Positions 38,809 through 53,500 of a stretch of 64,000 bases of DNA are shown here, in pieces. A model generated the notes under the pieces. It saw only the letters and a program-made list of their open reading frames with translations. It did not search any database and was not told the origin of the DNA. The position numbers were made by a program, and so were the translations under genes. Each line of letters begins with the position of its first letter. The first letter of the stretch is position 1. Source of the stretch: Straminergon stramineum (taxonomy: Eukaryota > Streptophyta > Bryopsida > Hypnales > Calliergonaceae); the NCBI GenBank assembly GCA_963920665.1, contig OY987263.1, positions 25,346,547 to 25,410,546 on the forward strand. Reading direction: 5' to 3'.

Positions 38809-41800
38809 GGTGACTCAATTTCGGATGCTCCCACTTCACCAATCTCCCCAAACCCCCCAAAGCTTCGAATTTCCTACAAAAACAGGGACAATGCGCAATC
38901 AAGCCGTGCGCAAAACCCACAAACACAGAGCGATCCGTCACAACCGAAGCTTGGATTTGCAATAACCCCGACGCAAGCAATCGATGTTGACAAATTCCTA
39001 ATCTTCGATCTTCAATTCGCTTTGCAATTTTGCTTCCAGAAGCTCCCCAAACACACATACCTGCCGAGAAGAACCCTCAACTGGAGATCGTCAGAGCATC
39101 CTTGCACGATCGACTAGACGATACATTGCAGATACCTTACATTGAGGGAGATGCTGCCAGAGCCTCAATCAAGCTATCCGTCTGCAACTTATGTGTGGCC
39201 CCCAAGCAGCCTGGGCGCAAAGGAGGATCTAAAATCTACAGTAGTACTAGATGTGAAGAAGATAGACAAGCTCCAGTGCTTGTTTGGGGAAAGTGCAAAT
39301 AGTGTGGGCACCAAGTGGTAGTTCCACGTGGCAGACTTGGGTACCTCCGCTGCAGCATATTCCCGGTGCTGAGAATCTTTCCTGTGAAAGGATGGGTGAA
39401 CTGCAGGAATTGGATTTGTTTATTTATTTATATCATTTCTACCCATAGAAAGAGATTATTTATTAGTGTGCCATGTGCCGTTGCCACAGCATATAAATAT
39501 ATACTTATAATAAAAGAAAAAGTAAAAATAATTTTCAAAATTTTTAAATCATGAAAATCATAAAAACTTTGAATTTCAATGTTGTGAGTTAGAACACCAC
39601 AATATAGAGTCCATACACCCCTCCTTGTTGAGGGCTTTCTTATGGTACCAAGAATGTGACTAAGGGATAAACGTTTCAAGAGATCTCAAAACAAAATCAA
39701 CAAAAACAAACAAAATCAATCAATTAACAAGATAGTGTATCCTAAGTTGTTGCTACAACCAAAAAAGCAACAATAAATGTGATTTTCTAATTTTTAATTC
39801 AGAAAAACTTTGAAATTCAATATCTTTTACACCTTAGGTCCAAATGTCATGAAACATAGTCCATACACCCTTCCTCACAAAGAGCTTTGTGACGATACCA
39901 AGAACTTAATCAGAAGACGCATGGTCTAGGAGATCTCACCATAACAAACAAAAAGAAAGAAACAAAAAGAAAAAGAAAAAATTCATTTAAGGTATAGACT
40001 AGTGTACCATATGCCATTGCCACAATATAATAAAATAAAATAAAAAGTCTTTTTTTAATTTTTTCATTCAAAAAAACTTCAAAATTCAATATCTTTTTTT
40101 GCTATGAGTCAGAACGTCACAAAACAAAAACCATGCACCCCTCTTCAATGAGGGCTTTCCAACAATACAAAGAACTCAACTAGAAGATGCATAGTTCTAG
40201 AGATCTCAATGTAATAAACATAACAAACAAACGCATTTAAGGTATGGATACAACAATGGTGGGCAATGGCTCAAAATGTAGGCAAATGAAAGTGAAAGTG
40301 AAACATGTGTTAAAAGCAATGATGGCATGTTAGCCCCTATGATTTTAAGAATTTTTTTCTTATGTATGGTAGAATTTGTGACATGTGGATATTTCGAAGT
40401 AGTAGCATTCTACAATTCTCACATATAGATTTTTATATAATAATCATATAGAGAATTGTATTAAAAAAAGAGATGTACAAAATTAACACATATTTATTTG
40501 GTAGAGATACTTGCATTTTGTCGTTTGTTTTTCTTAACATATATAGGTGACACTTATTCCAAAATGAATGATAGTCCCTCCAATATTGGACATCCTATAG
40601 AGATAGAGTAGTCGCAAAAAAGAAATGTTGTCCCCATCAAGAAGTAATTGTTTGATTATGCCCTAACACCTTCCACTAGTAATTAGGGTACATCATGTCT
40701 TTACCTTGTGCCACTTTCAATTTACCCCCTAAGCACTTTGACGTCCAATTTCTAGACAATGAATAGATTGCAACTCTTATTTCATCCTCATAACTACTTA
40801 GATGAAAGTTATTCTAATTTGTGGAGATAGATTATCAAGTTGTTGTCCTATCTAAAGGTTGGATTTGGTGCTACTAGAGTACATATTTTTCTAAAATTAC
40901 AAATGTGCAAATATGTCAAGTGGACAAATTGCATTGACTTTAGTTCAAAACTAGATTTGCCAAAATGAGGTCATAGATTTGAAGAACACAAAAAATTTCA
41001 AAAAATCACCATGTGAAAAGAACCTCATTTCAAATCCATTCAAACAAATTTTACTCAAAAAATGACAATATTTTGCTTGTAATCAAATTTTGAAGGAATT
41101 TTGGAATTTCTCTTTCAAAATTTATAGAAAAAGATTGGTGTTAGCATTGGTGAATCTAACTATACAAATGGAATCTGCAAATCAAAATCTACAATTTTTA
41201 TTTGTATACCAATTCCAAAATAGTCTTCCAAATAGCACTTTATAATGATTTTTCTCAAATTGTCAATTCTGGAGATGATCATGGATGTTTAGGAGTTAAA
41301 TTTTCAGTATCAAAATTAAACCATGTTGGTGGAGAATTCTGTCATATGGTTCAATCAAATTAATAGTTGAATATGATTACAATTCACAATTTCTATAAAA
41401 GAATATCTTATTCCTAGAATTGTAATAGAATATCATAGATAAGACATCACATTCTTAGAAGGACTTCCATAGGTGCTTTAATTCTCTAAAAAAATTTCAT
41501 ATTGCATCATCTTTTATTCCATATTGTGTTTGTGGATTTTGAAAAATGAAGCTTTTCATATCAATCATTGTAATCTCCATGTGAGAAATAAATTAAGAAC
41601 TTGGGTGAGCAAATTATCCTTGCAATTGTAATAGACTTTATTAATTTTTCATTTCAATTGACATAATTTAGGGTTGCATATTGTGAAGTATGTTTTAGGT
41701 TATGTACATGTGAAGGAATTTTTTTTATTAGAGTATGATTCAAGGATTCAGGTTTACATTACAAATTTCAAATTCATAATTACAATCTCAAATTGGTGTG

Positions 41801-44800
41801 GAGATTGAAATGTAACTTCGTCCTCTACATTAATGCAATAAATCATTTCGTGTGGGGGACAAAGTTACATTCAGTTCAAGGGAAATGAATTGTAAAATTG
41901 CATTTTAGATTTTTTCAAGTTCACACTATATTTCTACTACTATTAGATGTTACTATGTTTAATCTTGTATCCTCAAAGTTCAAGCTTGCATGCGTATATT
42001 TTTAAGTTGAGGGTCATTAATAGGTTTTAGGACCATGTCAATTCTTTCAATTTTCATCATTGATGATGTTCTCATTGCATTCTTGGGGCAAAGACAAAAT
42101 TGACCATGTTTCTATAACAATATGTATATTGCTAGAGTCACTCACTATTTTTAAGATATTTGAACTTCATTCAATTTCATATTATCATATTCAATTTTTC
42201 TATGAGACTATGACAAGTATAATTCTTAAGATTGTAATTTTTTGGTCTTAGCAATATTTTATCTTTTTTCTATGAAAATGATCCCTTATTCTTTAATGGT
42301 TTTAGGTTTGAGAGATTTGAATGGAGTTGTACACTTCTATTTCTATAATTTGAAAATAGAATTCACAATCCATGGCATGGATTGCACTCTCAAGAAACTA
42401 CCAGTGATATAATTTCCATTATCGTTTTATATGTATGGGATTAGCTTGGACAAAGACATATTAGACAACATCAACTTTTGTATTCTTTTTGTATTATGTG
42501 TTTTTGAATAAGGTAGGACCGATTCCTCCTTCACTTGGTTTGTAATAGGTTTGTTTTTCCAATAGAGGGCAAGCCCATGCTTTTTTTACTAAGAAATTTG
42601 AGGTGATAGTTTTTGCCTCTATCAAGAGAGTTAAGACCATGACTTGTTATATAAAAAGAACAAGATAAAGAGTGTTGCCTCTTCCAAATAGACACTAGGA
42701 AACAAGTTTTGGGAATTGGTCTTGAGAACAAAACATGGGAATATATATTGGAATGATGAGGGATGGTGAGCAAGCTACATAATCCCCCATTCATCCTATA
42801 TGGAGGCAATGAGGGTATTGGTTCACCTTTGCCCTTTAGCAATGGTCACTTGAAAAAAATCATTGTGCAAAAATATGCAAACTTGACTTTATCTTCAAAA
42901 TTACACTTTTTTATATGTCATATTCTTTGGATGCATGTGAGGTAATTAAACACTCAAGCTTTGTTCAATAATGTAGGCTTCTATTAGTTGCATTATAAAA
43001 AATGGATGTTGTTTTAAAGAGATTTTTGAATATACAAATTCAAAAAAATGATTTAAATGTCATTATTTTTATTCTTTAGTGACAAAAAAAAGTATCAAAC
43101 ATGATATGTTGAAAATACTATAAGAAAATAGTGCTTTGTTAATTATAATATTTATTATATACTTTTTGACATGGTTATTTAATTTAATACAATATTATCA
43201 CATATTTTGGATAGATTATTGACAATGTTTTTGACAAGGGTTCAACACCTAAGTATTCAAAAAACTATCAAAAACTTATTTAAACATTTTGTTGGTAAGA
43301 ATGCCAAATAAACATTTGTTAGACTTTGTGAAGCATACAATGATATTCAATGAATTAATACTTTTGGTTGGACTTAGTACCAAGTTGTAAAGTCTTTGAA
43401 ATTTCTGGAGAATTAGAGTTGGATACTCATTATTGAAATGGTCTACAAAGTCCTCCTTTCAATTCAAAGAGAAATTTGGACGTTTTGTTGACGTGTCATT
43501 TAGAGAGAGATTTTGTTTGTGTGCCCATTGACCATGTTATAACTTCTTGGCATTAAATACCCAGTTCTTACAACTTCATACAAATCTTTGAAGCAGTAGT
43601 AAAGCAAGCCATGTCATGAAGAACAACAAGTTAAGATGCCCTTACCATCAATACAACTGAAAACCCTCATATGCAATAAACTCTTTACAACCTAATTTGC
43701 TTTGTCATTGTCTAGTCCACATACATGCCACACAATATTCTCCCACCTTCATATTATTACATAACTTGCTCTCAAGGATGCAATATGCAACTAGTGAGTT
43801 CCACATGTTCTTGTTGTGTTTCTTGGAATACCATACCGTTAGTCATTACCTAACGGTTCTTCTCTCCTTTACAAAACCATTGGACAGTGATATTTACTCC
43901 TATACTCTTCACCATTACTTTTGCACCAAAATTTTGTTGATGTTTGTGCTAATTCCTTGATGCCTAATGTCATATGCCCCTACAAACTTCAAGTAGTTTC
44001 CAATGAGCTTCCGCAATAGATGTATTAGCTTTTGTAGGAGTTTGATTGAAGCAGAGAATTCCACAAACAGTTGAGTAGGATTGATCTTCAAAAAAGATTG
44101 TTTAATACAACCTTGAATAGCCATGAAAGAAATGGAGATTGTGAGCTTAATTGAGTTCCTTTGTTGAAGCTTGTTGTAAGCTATTCCAACCTGCTCGCAT
44201 TTCATTTCTTATGGTACAACCACTACTTGAAGAGGGAGTAGAATGAAGGCAGTCAAGAGTATTGAGAGGCTCATTCGAGAACTTCAATTGGTTAGCATTT
44301 ACTCTACTCTTATTTATGTACTCACATAGTACAATTAGGGATGTGAAATTGCAAAACCCTAAAAACCTAGGGTTAGCTCATTGTTCAAAACTGAATGAAA
44401 TGAGTAAGGGTTTAAACAATTTGTTGATAGCAGTGTACTTATTATCATATATTGCAATGCAATTGTATTTGCTTAAAAATCTTACTACTAGTAATTTTGT
44501 TGATTTTACGATGGTGTGGAAGCTTTGCTAGCTACTTATGGTTCATTGGCAACTATGGTGTAGAGTCCCGAAGGTGGTTTGCCTCATGAAAACAACAATG
44601 GGCAACAATTGCAACTTTATTCTTCCCGCTCTCATTCTAGTGTAAGCAAAATGTATTTGACTATTTTTGGAAGTTTAGATTGTACTTCTATAGCCGTTTT
44701 CACACTCTTCTTGAATTTTCATTTAAAAAAATAGAATATCCAAGTGTCTCAAGGATTTTAGGAATATTAATTAAAGCATTGTCTAACACTAGCATTAATA

Positions 44801-45274
44801 TTTTGGTTAGGACTCTACTGAAGATTCTCCTCGGAGACCTTGTATCCTTGCATTGCCTTCTACAAGGAGAGATTCACCAAAGCAATCCAATCCAATAGGC
44901 TCCAGTAAGTGGCCTAAGGTTGTTTATCATTTGCAAGAGTACAAGTATTTGAATCTATAGGATCTATGAAGATATAAATTGGTTCAAAAACTCTTAGGCA
45001 ACATCATAAAGGGAATTTTTTATCATTGATGTGGAGGTCTTTAACTAGTGACTAAGAAGAAACCTCTCTATTCTACATCATATTCTACCTAGAGATTCCT
45101 CCATATAATCACCATAATCATAGCAAGATTTTCTTATAAAATATAGGAAAATTTATATTTGATGATGTCCTCTAAAAGCTTCTAAAAAAACTAATTTGAT
45201 TGAAAATCATATGAAATGCTCTTAGAAGACAATCTTTAATCCTTATCATCATATTTTTGTAACTAATGACTTAG
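38809..45274. other. intergenic: sucrose-phosphatase promoter, then AT-rich DNA
   Basis: The first 500 bp are GC-richer and probably include the sucrose-phosphatase promoter. Beyond 39.4 kb the DNA is AT-rich. Three similar blocks at about 39560-39680, 39790-39920 and 40080-40200 share CCATACACCCCTC / GAGGGCTTTC / ACCAAGAA / AGAGATCTCA, suggesting a diverged tandem array of roughly 250 bp. No gene recognised to 45.27 kb. Confidence 0.55.
39324..39332. promoter_or_regulatory. G-box CCACGTGGC
   Basis: A perfect palindromic CACGTG core in the best plant flank context lies about 520 bp upstream of the sucrose-phosphatase start codon. G-boxes bind bZIP/bHLH factors in light and ABA responses. Its use here is inferred. 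Confidence 0.4.
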
Positions 45275-48200
45275 GACTATTGCAAGAAGAACTTGAGAAG
45301 GTGTCAAAGCAATTGGCAGAGCAAAGGGCATTGGTGGCAACTTTGGAGGTGGAAATTACCACCATCTTGCAAGAAAAGAAAATCCAAGAATTGGACTACA
45401 AGTCTCATGTGCAACAGTATGTAATTACCAATTTGCAGCTTTTAGTTTACAACCACATCAAGATAGGTTTGCATTTGAATTATGTGTGCATTATTTTCCT
45501 TATTGGGCTAGAAACTAATGAAGCAAAATTCTTTGCTAATGCTAGAAATGATTTCGGTTGGAAACTTGAGTTTACACATTGCACAGGTTGGAGGACAAAG
45601 TTGTTCACTTGAAACAAAGGCTTCAAAACTATTATAAGGTCAACTAATTACTCAACCTTCACTTGTATTGTTATCTATTTGCAAAGGAATAATTCGATGA
45701 ATCTAAGATAAGAAGCCCATCACTAGAATTTTGTCTATTTGCTATGCCAAATTTATGTTCTTAGTGACAAATAGTTTTGCATATAGTAATAACGCAAAAC
45801 TATGTGTTGGTGAACTCACAATATCTATGATGAAGACAGAAAGAAGATGATACTACAATGTGTGAAGACCTTCTTTGTTTACTCGAGGAACTCTTCTCTC
45901 ATGACATTAGTATCCATCAACCTTTGTAAGCAGTGACTCAAAAAATGATATAGTATCTATTTTTTTCAATGTAAAAAATATCTCTAAATTGAGTTAGTCT
46001 TATACAAGTTTGATGCTACATATCAACTAGTAAACTAATATCATTTTTAATGGAGTGGAATCAAGGTACAAAGAGCTATTAGCTATCCCGGTAGATAAAA
46101 GGAAGGCGAAGGATCATATTTTGTTGTTGATATATGGAAAGATTCTCAATAGTCAAGAGAATTATGAGCAATGTTGGAATGACAGGGAAAATCTCAGGTA
46201 TATATAGTGGATGAGGTTAATCAATATTAAAAAAATTCAAGATGCATTTTCATGATTTTTATAGTTCAAGTTGGTATAAAACAATGTGGTGTTGTACCTT
46301 AGAAATTATAGCTAGATTGGCCATATTACATTAACAAGGCCTTTGAAATAATTTCAAACTTTATAACCTACTTCTAAGAATCACTAATGAAGCATGGTTT
46401 TGTAAAACAACAAATACCTCCCAAGATATGGTGTTGTTATACTTTGTTGTTATCTAACAAGATATGATGTTGTAGTAAATATAAAAAGGGTTGTGAATTT
46501 GTTGCAGGTGTACCTTGGCTCAAGCAAACCAAGAGATTCAAAGGCTTGATAGAGATTTGAAACAAGCTTGCAAAATTGCAGAGTCTGAGAAGCAAGAAAT
46601 GTTGCAAGAAGTAGAACGGCTCACTAGTCAATGGCGAGATTTATCAATGATAGCAGCCGAAGAGAAACAAGTTCTTATCAAACAAGTTCAAAAATTAAAT
46701 GATGAACTTAGAGAAGTCACAGATGCCGCTGCTATAGAAAAACAAGAAATTAGAGATGAGGTTCACTCCAAAAAAATAACTTGCTTTACTATATTTGACC
46801 TTGTAATAATGTGCATTATTGATCAAAGCATGCTAATATAACCAATGAGACATGGCAAAAACAAATTTGATACTTTTATGCACATAGGTGGAACAATTGA
46901 CCTACAAATTAAGGAGTTCCCAAGATATTGCACACAAAGATAGGAAAAGCATGAGGATAGAAATTCAAAGGCTTGCTAACGAGATTCAACAAGGACTTTC
47001 TTCTGCAACATCAGAAAAACAACTTCTAAATGAAGAGGTACATTGCAATCCTATTTTTGTAGTGATTGCTTTTTACCACCTATTTCACTAATTGTTTGTA
47101 TTTTTTACTACTAAAAATTTATTGTAATCCTATTTTCCTAATCACTATTGACACTTAATAGTGGTAGAGTTGTTTTTAGAAGTCAACATACCTCAATAAT
47201 GCCAATTGAGATTGTATGATGCATTTCTTGCCTCTAGGTCCAATTGCTCAACAACAAATTAAGGGTGACGTTAGAAACAACAACAAATGAGAAACATAAA
47301 CTCAATGTAGAGATTGCAAGGCTAATGAAAGAATTTCAGCAACAATCAACATCAACAAGTATAGAAAAGAAAAACTTGAGTAATGAGGTGATAAAGCTAA
47401 AAGATGAGTTGCGTGAACTCTCAACCTCTACAGATGCTGAAAAACAAGAAATGACCAATAAACTCCACAAATTGACTTGTAAAGTAAAGCACTTGTTTGC
47501 TACATCTATAGCTGAGAAACAATCTATGCAGCTAAAACTTGAGGTGGCCAACACTAGGAATGACAAATTGGCCAAGGAATACCAACATGCTCTTTTTCAA
47601 CTAGAAAGTTTGACAGATGAATGTACTACAAATAATATTCAGGTTTTTCATTCAATCCCTTGAATCTAACAAGTTGTTGCAACTAACAACTTGATCATTA
47701 AGGTACCATAAGACTTATTTAAAGAACTAGCATAGAATGTCCTCAATTTACTCAAATTGAATCCTATCTTACAAGAATTGCCAAGAGCCTTAGCCAAGAA
47801 AATAAATAGGGTTTCCAAAAAAATCAAACTAAGGTTTTTAGAAATCTTTTAAAGAAGATCATTGAAAAAATCCTCTTCATTATTCATGAAGAGGTCTTTC
47901 AATGATCAAAGTGATTACACAAATGCTTCCATGATCTATATAGGCAGGGTTTCCATATGGACATTGTTAGTGAACATTTGGAAGACCCCTTCATGAATTT
48001 TAGGGATGATCGTTTTACAATGCCATCTATGATTTCCTAAAATAGTCTAAAATCTTGTTTTTTGTTGCAACACTTGCAAAAAAAATCTATCCATTTAAGG
48101 GATTTCCATCATCAAGGCCAATTGTTCTCTTACTTACACAAACTAAGTTCAATATTTGCAATTGAAGGAAAAAATGGACAACAAAGAGATGAGGGAATTG

Positions 48201-48925
48201 CGAAGGAGCCTCCATACAGAAATGACAGATGCTAATATCCATGAGCTAATGGATGAGACGCGACAACTACTAGAGCGAATTGAATTCAAAGACCATTCAA
48301 TGTCATTTCATAACAAGGTTCATAAGAGGCACAATTAGTGCCTCCATATTCTCATCAAGTACTAACCTATAGTTACATTTGCATCTAATTTAATAAATTC
48401 TTAAATCTATCCAATTTGAATTAAGTCCTGTAGAAAGTTTTCATTTGAATGATAACTAACAAGGATTGAGACTATTCGTTATGGAATCTGACCAAAAATC
48501 AAGTGTTGATGGTAGGTGAAACTAATATTGCCAAAGTCAAAACAAGAGCAAAATCTAGGAATACAACAAATACTTCTCCAAGCACCACGGGAGCAAGACA
48601 ATATGCAAAATCCAATGGAGGCACACATTAAAGAACTATTACCACCAGAACATCATCTTCAGGTAACATTTTGATCCAAGCAATAACTATCTTTGCTGAA
48701 CTTCACCCCACATCACATGCAAGTGACATGACTAAGACAGTACGTAACATGTAATTATACAAAGAAATGAATCAAAATTGTCATATTGAACATTGTCATC
48801 TCATTCAAAAGTTTGACCAATGAGTTTGCATCAAATGTAGAAGGCAGGCAATATTGAAGGCTTGGATCAGATTGGACAACAATCACAAGAGAATACTAGC
48901 ATTGAGCTTGTCGTTCAAGAAGCTA
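45275..48925 (+). CDS. long coiled-coil protein, partial or decaying gene
   Basis: Linked exons: 45275-45416, 45587-45638, about 46058-46197, 46508-46760, 46888-47037, 47238-47642, with possible later pieces at about 48150-48338 and 48848-48925 (followed by a perfect GTAAGT). The product is almost all heptad coiled coil (LQEELEKVSKQLAEQ, LEDKVVHLKQRLQNYY, ERLTSQWRDLS, LNDELREVT, RLANEIQ, KLKDELRELS), with a recurring EKQ spacer that suggests internal repeats of about 40 residues. Junctions 1-2, 3-4, 4-5 and 5-6 keep phase; exon 2 to 3 and exon 6 to the later pieces do not. No start or head domain (for example a kinesin motor) is visible to the left. It could be the tail of a kinesin- or golgin-like gene whose other exons I missed, or a pseudogene. 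Confidence 0.5.
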
Positions 48926-50330
48926 GTAAGTCTTCAATTGCAACTCTTCCTTGAGCTTTAACAATTATATCTCAATAGAACTTGAAAATTATCCATTATT
49001 TTAAAATCCTAATTAGATTTCATCTAAGTTAGGATTTCATAACAAAATCATCTATTGATATTGGTACATGGAATGTTTAGGTCATCAACTTAAATTTTTT
49101 AAGTAAATAGATCTCCTATTTATTGTCATCCCATCTCTCCTACAAAGACTCAACTTATATACTATATATTGGATGTATTTCTTTTGAGTTGATTTACATA
49201 TTATACATAGTGTCAATAGTTATTGCCAAAATGTACTAAGGTGATTGAAAATGTTGGACTGAATGATATCACATTGCATCACATATGAGATCTACATCAA
49301 TGGACACAATAATGGCAACATGTGTAGGTTGAGCAACTAGCAACAAGACAAATAAACTGAAGAAAAACTCAAGGGAAAGATTGAGTGAAAAAAAATAGAA
49401 GGCATTCTATGCAAGTCAAGTTCAAATTGTAACCCTAGAATTTATCATACTTCACTAGCAAGAAGTGTCTTAAAAATTTTGAAAATTTTAAAATTTGAAG
49501 TTCGAGACATCTCCATCATTCTACTTTGATGCTCAGTGTCCGTCATGCATTGTATATATTCACAACCTAGCAATTTACACACTAATTCTTCAAGGCATCC
49601 AATTTGACTAGACATCAACTTAACCAAGCTACCATACACTTGAGTTAACATTTTTAAAGAAGTTCACAAGTAAATATGCCTTCATCAAATTCCAATTGAA
49701 AAACTTTCATTCAAAGTTACTCTAAGAGATAAGTGACTAGCTAGGATCCTAAAGTCTTGACTAAGTTTTGATATTCTCTTTTGAGAGTGGAACTGACTAG
49801 ATTCATTCTAAAATAATATTATGAACAATTATCAAATGCTTTTGTATCATCAAGTTCTTCTTTCAAATTTGAAGTGTAAAGTAAACTAATAAAGTGCATA
49901 AAAATAATTATCAACATTAATTAGAGACATTCTTTAAGTTTTTATAAATTTCATATTTCATGAAGGTTTCATATTTTTTATTAGGTTAAAGAAGATAAAG
50001 GGACCAATTGTTAATGGTTTGAAGATTCTAGAAAATATTCACAAAAGGCAAAGAGAAACTACAAAATCAAAAACTTGGCTTGTACTCAAAAAAACAAAGG
50101 ATTGGGGTCAATTTGGCCTACTACAACAATGTCTCTATTGTAATGCCAATACTAAGTCTACTTGTATTTATCTCATATTTCCAACCCCTCCAATATAAGA
50201 CTAATTTGATCATGTGTATTGGACATGAAATTCTAAAATGTATACTATAATTTTTTAGAATGAAATCTATACTTCAACTCCTAAAATTCTTTAACCCTTA
50301 ATCTATTTATTCTTAGAACAACCAATGGTG
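48926..50330. other. AT-rich stretch after the coiled-coil exons
   Basis: I recognise no exon or repeat of note. Further exons of the coiled-coil gene could be hidden here. Confidence 0.5.
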
Positions 50331-50563
50331 CTAGTATGTGAGCCCAAGAATGCGAGCTTGTGAGCATTAAGCCTACATTATAGGTATCTATAATATAGAT
50401 ACCACACACTATAGAAGGTGTATGTATCATAAACACCTATAATATGGGTATTTGTAAGATATATATCCTATAATTATAAACAGTTTCTATAGTATATACA
50501 TCTATAACATAGGTGTGTAGTATTATAGGTTTATAGGCTCACACTCCTATGCTCACATAATAG
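50331..50563. mobile_element. 233-bp MITE, copy 1
   Basis: Terminal inverted repeats CTAGTATGTGAGC and (reverse complement) CTATTATGTGAGC; subterminal GTGAGC motifs are repeated. The interior is made of palindromic ACCTATAAT / ATTATAGGT units. A second copy in opposite orientation has the same 233-bp length at 58702-58934. No coding capacity. Confidence 0.8.
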
Positions 50564-53500
50564 TTACTGACAACAAAGAATCATTGAATAGAAAAGGGTT
50601 CCTAGCCTGAGCCATTCATAGCCCTTTTTCAATGAGATGCCCAATAGTAGGTTAGACCTCAAGTGACATTGCCCTCCTTCTTTTTTCCTTTGCATGATCC
50701 ATAGGTAGGGACAATCCTCGGGGGGTGCAACAAGCGGTAGAAGTAGAAACATAGGGGTAAACAAATGTACGGTGCCAAAAAAACATTGGAGCTAAAAGTT
50801 ATAATTTGATTTTATATACTATAGTGTATATAAAGTAGCATTGTATGTCTTCTAAATACTATAGGGTGTTGAATAATGGGTTCCATTAGCAAAAATATAA
50901 ACTTAGGATACCCCCCTTTATATTAATTTTTTGGGACAAAATTCATAACTAGGGATGCTTTATGAACTAGTTTAGTTTTCCGTATGATAAATTTTAAGAT
51001 GCTAGGACAACTATTTTATTTGGGATGTTTATGGCCATCAGATGGATTCAAGGCTACATCATTGGAAATAGCGATTATGGATTGTGGTCATTGGATTGGT
51101 CATTAGGCACATTGTCGAAATTGATGATGTGGAGCTTTCACTAGGATTTTGGTCCTTTATTGTGACAATTGCAAATTGGTGGAGATTGAACTTCAAGGCA
51201 CAATTTTTTTTGAGAGCATCATTGTTTCATATTGTTGGGCTTCTAATACCCTATGATTGCCCTACACTTTAGGTATGTTCTCTCTAAAACAATTGGTGTT
51301 TTGGTTGCCATTCGTGTGTGTGTGAAGTTTGAAAATTCTTGTACGTGTGTCCCAGGTTCTATACTTGATGTTTCCTACTTCAATTGTGTAGGAGGGAATT
51401 GTTGGACTATGCACTTTGGGGTGCAACCTTGAACCACTACACTATGGTGTATCTCGGCTAGTTCTTTCGTGAATTGTGATCGTCTAGCCATGCATGTATA
51501 TTCCTTTCAAAGTGTTGGTCTTTTGGTCATTATATTCACATCTATCCATTTTAGAGTGTTGGTGAAACACTTTCAAGTTCTGCATTTTCATAACCCTTTT
51601 TATCTATTTAAGTTTTAGTTGGATCTCCAATCTACAGAGAACATTCATGCCACGAGAATTTTGTGAGATTGTATGCTACCCCTAGTTGGCACCTTTCCAG
51701 AGGATGATTGGATACCAACGTTTCTTCATGAAGAAGTTGAATTGACCCTCCTCCCTTGCCTTGTAGCCACGTGCAAGGATTGGTGGGATACTCCTTTTGC
51801 AAGCACACAGTATTCGGACATTTGTGTAAGTTGAATTTTTGTAGCTAAAATCATGGGGACTCTCTCATGTTAGTAGCCAATCCTAGAAAAAGGAGATGGC
51901 CTTCCTTGCTTCTAAGTATGAGTTGGCTAGTTATTTCATTTCTCATTCGTAGGCATTGTAGGTTGATGTTTATGAGCGGTTGTGGACGATATAGTTGGTG
52001 GAATTGTCCATCCTTGAATTGCAATACTTGTGTTTAGAGCTATAGTATGGGTGGGCTGTGATAGAGTTGAAACTTGTTGTAGGAGAAAAACTAAAGCTAT
52101 CAAGTTGGATATGGATGAGCCCACCCCAATGGACTATGTGATATTGTGGGAGGTGCTATGGTACGTTTTTGCATCTTTTTTGTAGTAATGATCTTCATTT
52201 TTCTCTTGCATTTTTGGCTACTCATGATGTTGCTCCAAGGCCAATTCTTTTCAATGTTGTTGCTACTATTTTTATGGCACTTTGGAATGATGTTGGTCTT
52301 TATTTTTTGCTATGTAGTTGTTGAAAATTGCTAATTCTTGCAAACATTGCATCTCGTATAGTATAGAGGACTTTCAATGGCATATGATCCTCTATTTTGT
52401 TCATTTTTGTGATCATGGTTTTGTGCACATTATGGCTATGCACATTTCATTATTAAGTGTTAAAACTTAGAACATTACAATTTTTGCCTATTGCAATAAC
52501 TTCCACAAAAAGCCACTTCCACAATCCAATTTCTCATTGTATTCATAAACACATTAATTACATTTGATTCTACATGTTACATTGGTAATGTCTCATTGAT
52601 TTCTCTTTCAATTTCTTATGTGAATGTGTTAGTTTAGTAAAGAAATGTGTTTAAGAAGTGTTGTATTTGTAAACTAGAAACCCTATACTGAATTCATTGA
52701 GTAGTAACTAGTGAAAAAAATGTAGTTTCAACGAAATGTAGTGGAAAACAAATTGCATAGTAAAATAGCATACCATAAATTCATGGTAATGGGGAATTAA
52801 AATTAATGTATGCCCCCTTTTTAATGCACCACATTAGAAAACTGTATAATGATACTTAGAGTGCAAAATAATCTATCGATGAAAAATAATACCCCCCATT
52901 AATTACCCAATATTCTCGTCTATATCCTTATTTTTTCAAGGATTGCACCCCCTGAAGGAAAACTACTCGAATACACATTTTGCACTCAAATTTTAGACTT
53001 TTTCCAATTTTATTTTCTTACTATGTGTCTTTTCAATTTTCATGTGTTCTTTCACTCTTCTATGTTGATCTTGAATTGTAGCTCCAAATTTGTGACAAAT
53101 CTTTCATTTATCTTATAGTTTTTGAAATTTAATAGTAAAGTGGTCCTTAAAACAAGACCATTTTTTACTCATTTTTGGTCCTAAAATACAAGGTTTGATT
53201 CCATGTATAAGGACCTTGGTTACCATAAAAACAAGCATAAGATGCCAACTTTCTAAAATGTTATGTGACCAAAAGAACTAGTCTAAGCACACTTTCCGTT
53301 ATGCCAAAACATGGATTTCACTACAATACCCTTCACTTTTATAATCTTGCAATCTATGACTTGGATTGAAACCAAACTTTGTAGAGATGATAAGGACTTG
53401 ACTTTTTACAAGATTTTATGGTTGGTTTTGCCTATAAATGATTCATCTTACTATGAGCTTACACTCTTTGTAACTTACAAAATCAAGATTCAAAACTCCT

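Noticed and set aside
39030..39302. 90-codon frame upstream of sucrose-phosphatase
   Set aside because: It opens with a non-ATG codon in likely promoter or leader sequence and shows no domain; the GC-richness is explained by the gene's 5' region.
51600..52340. Possible retroelement polyprotein
   Set aside because: No protease, reverse transcriptase or integrase motif could be read in any frame, and no flanking LTR pair was seen.
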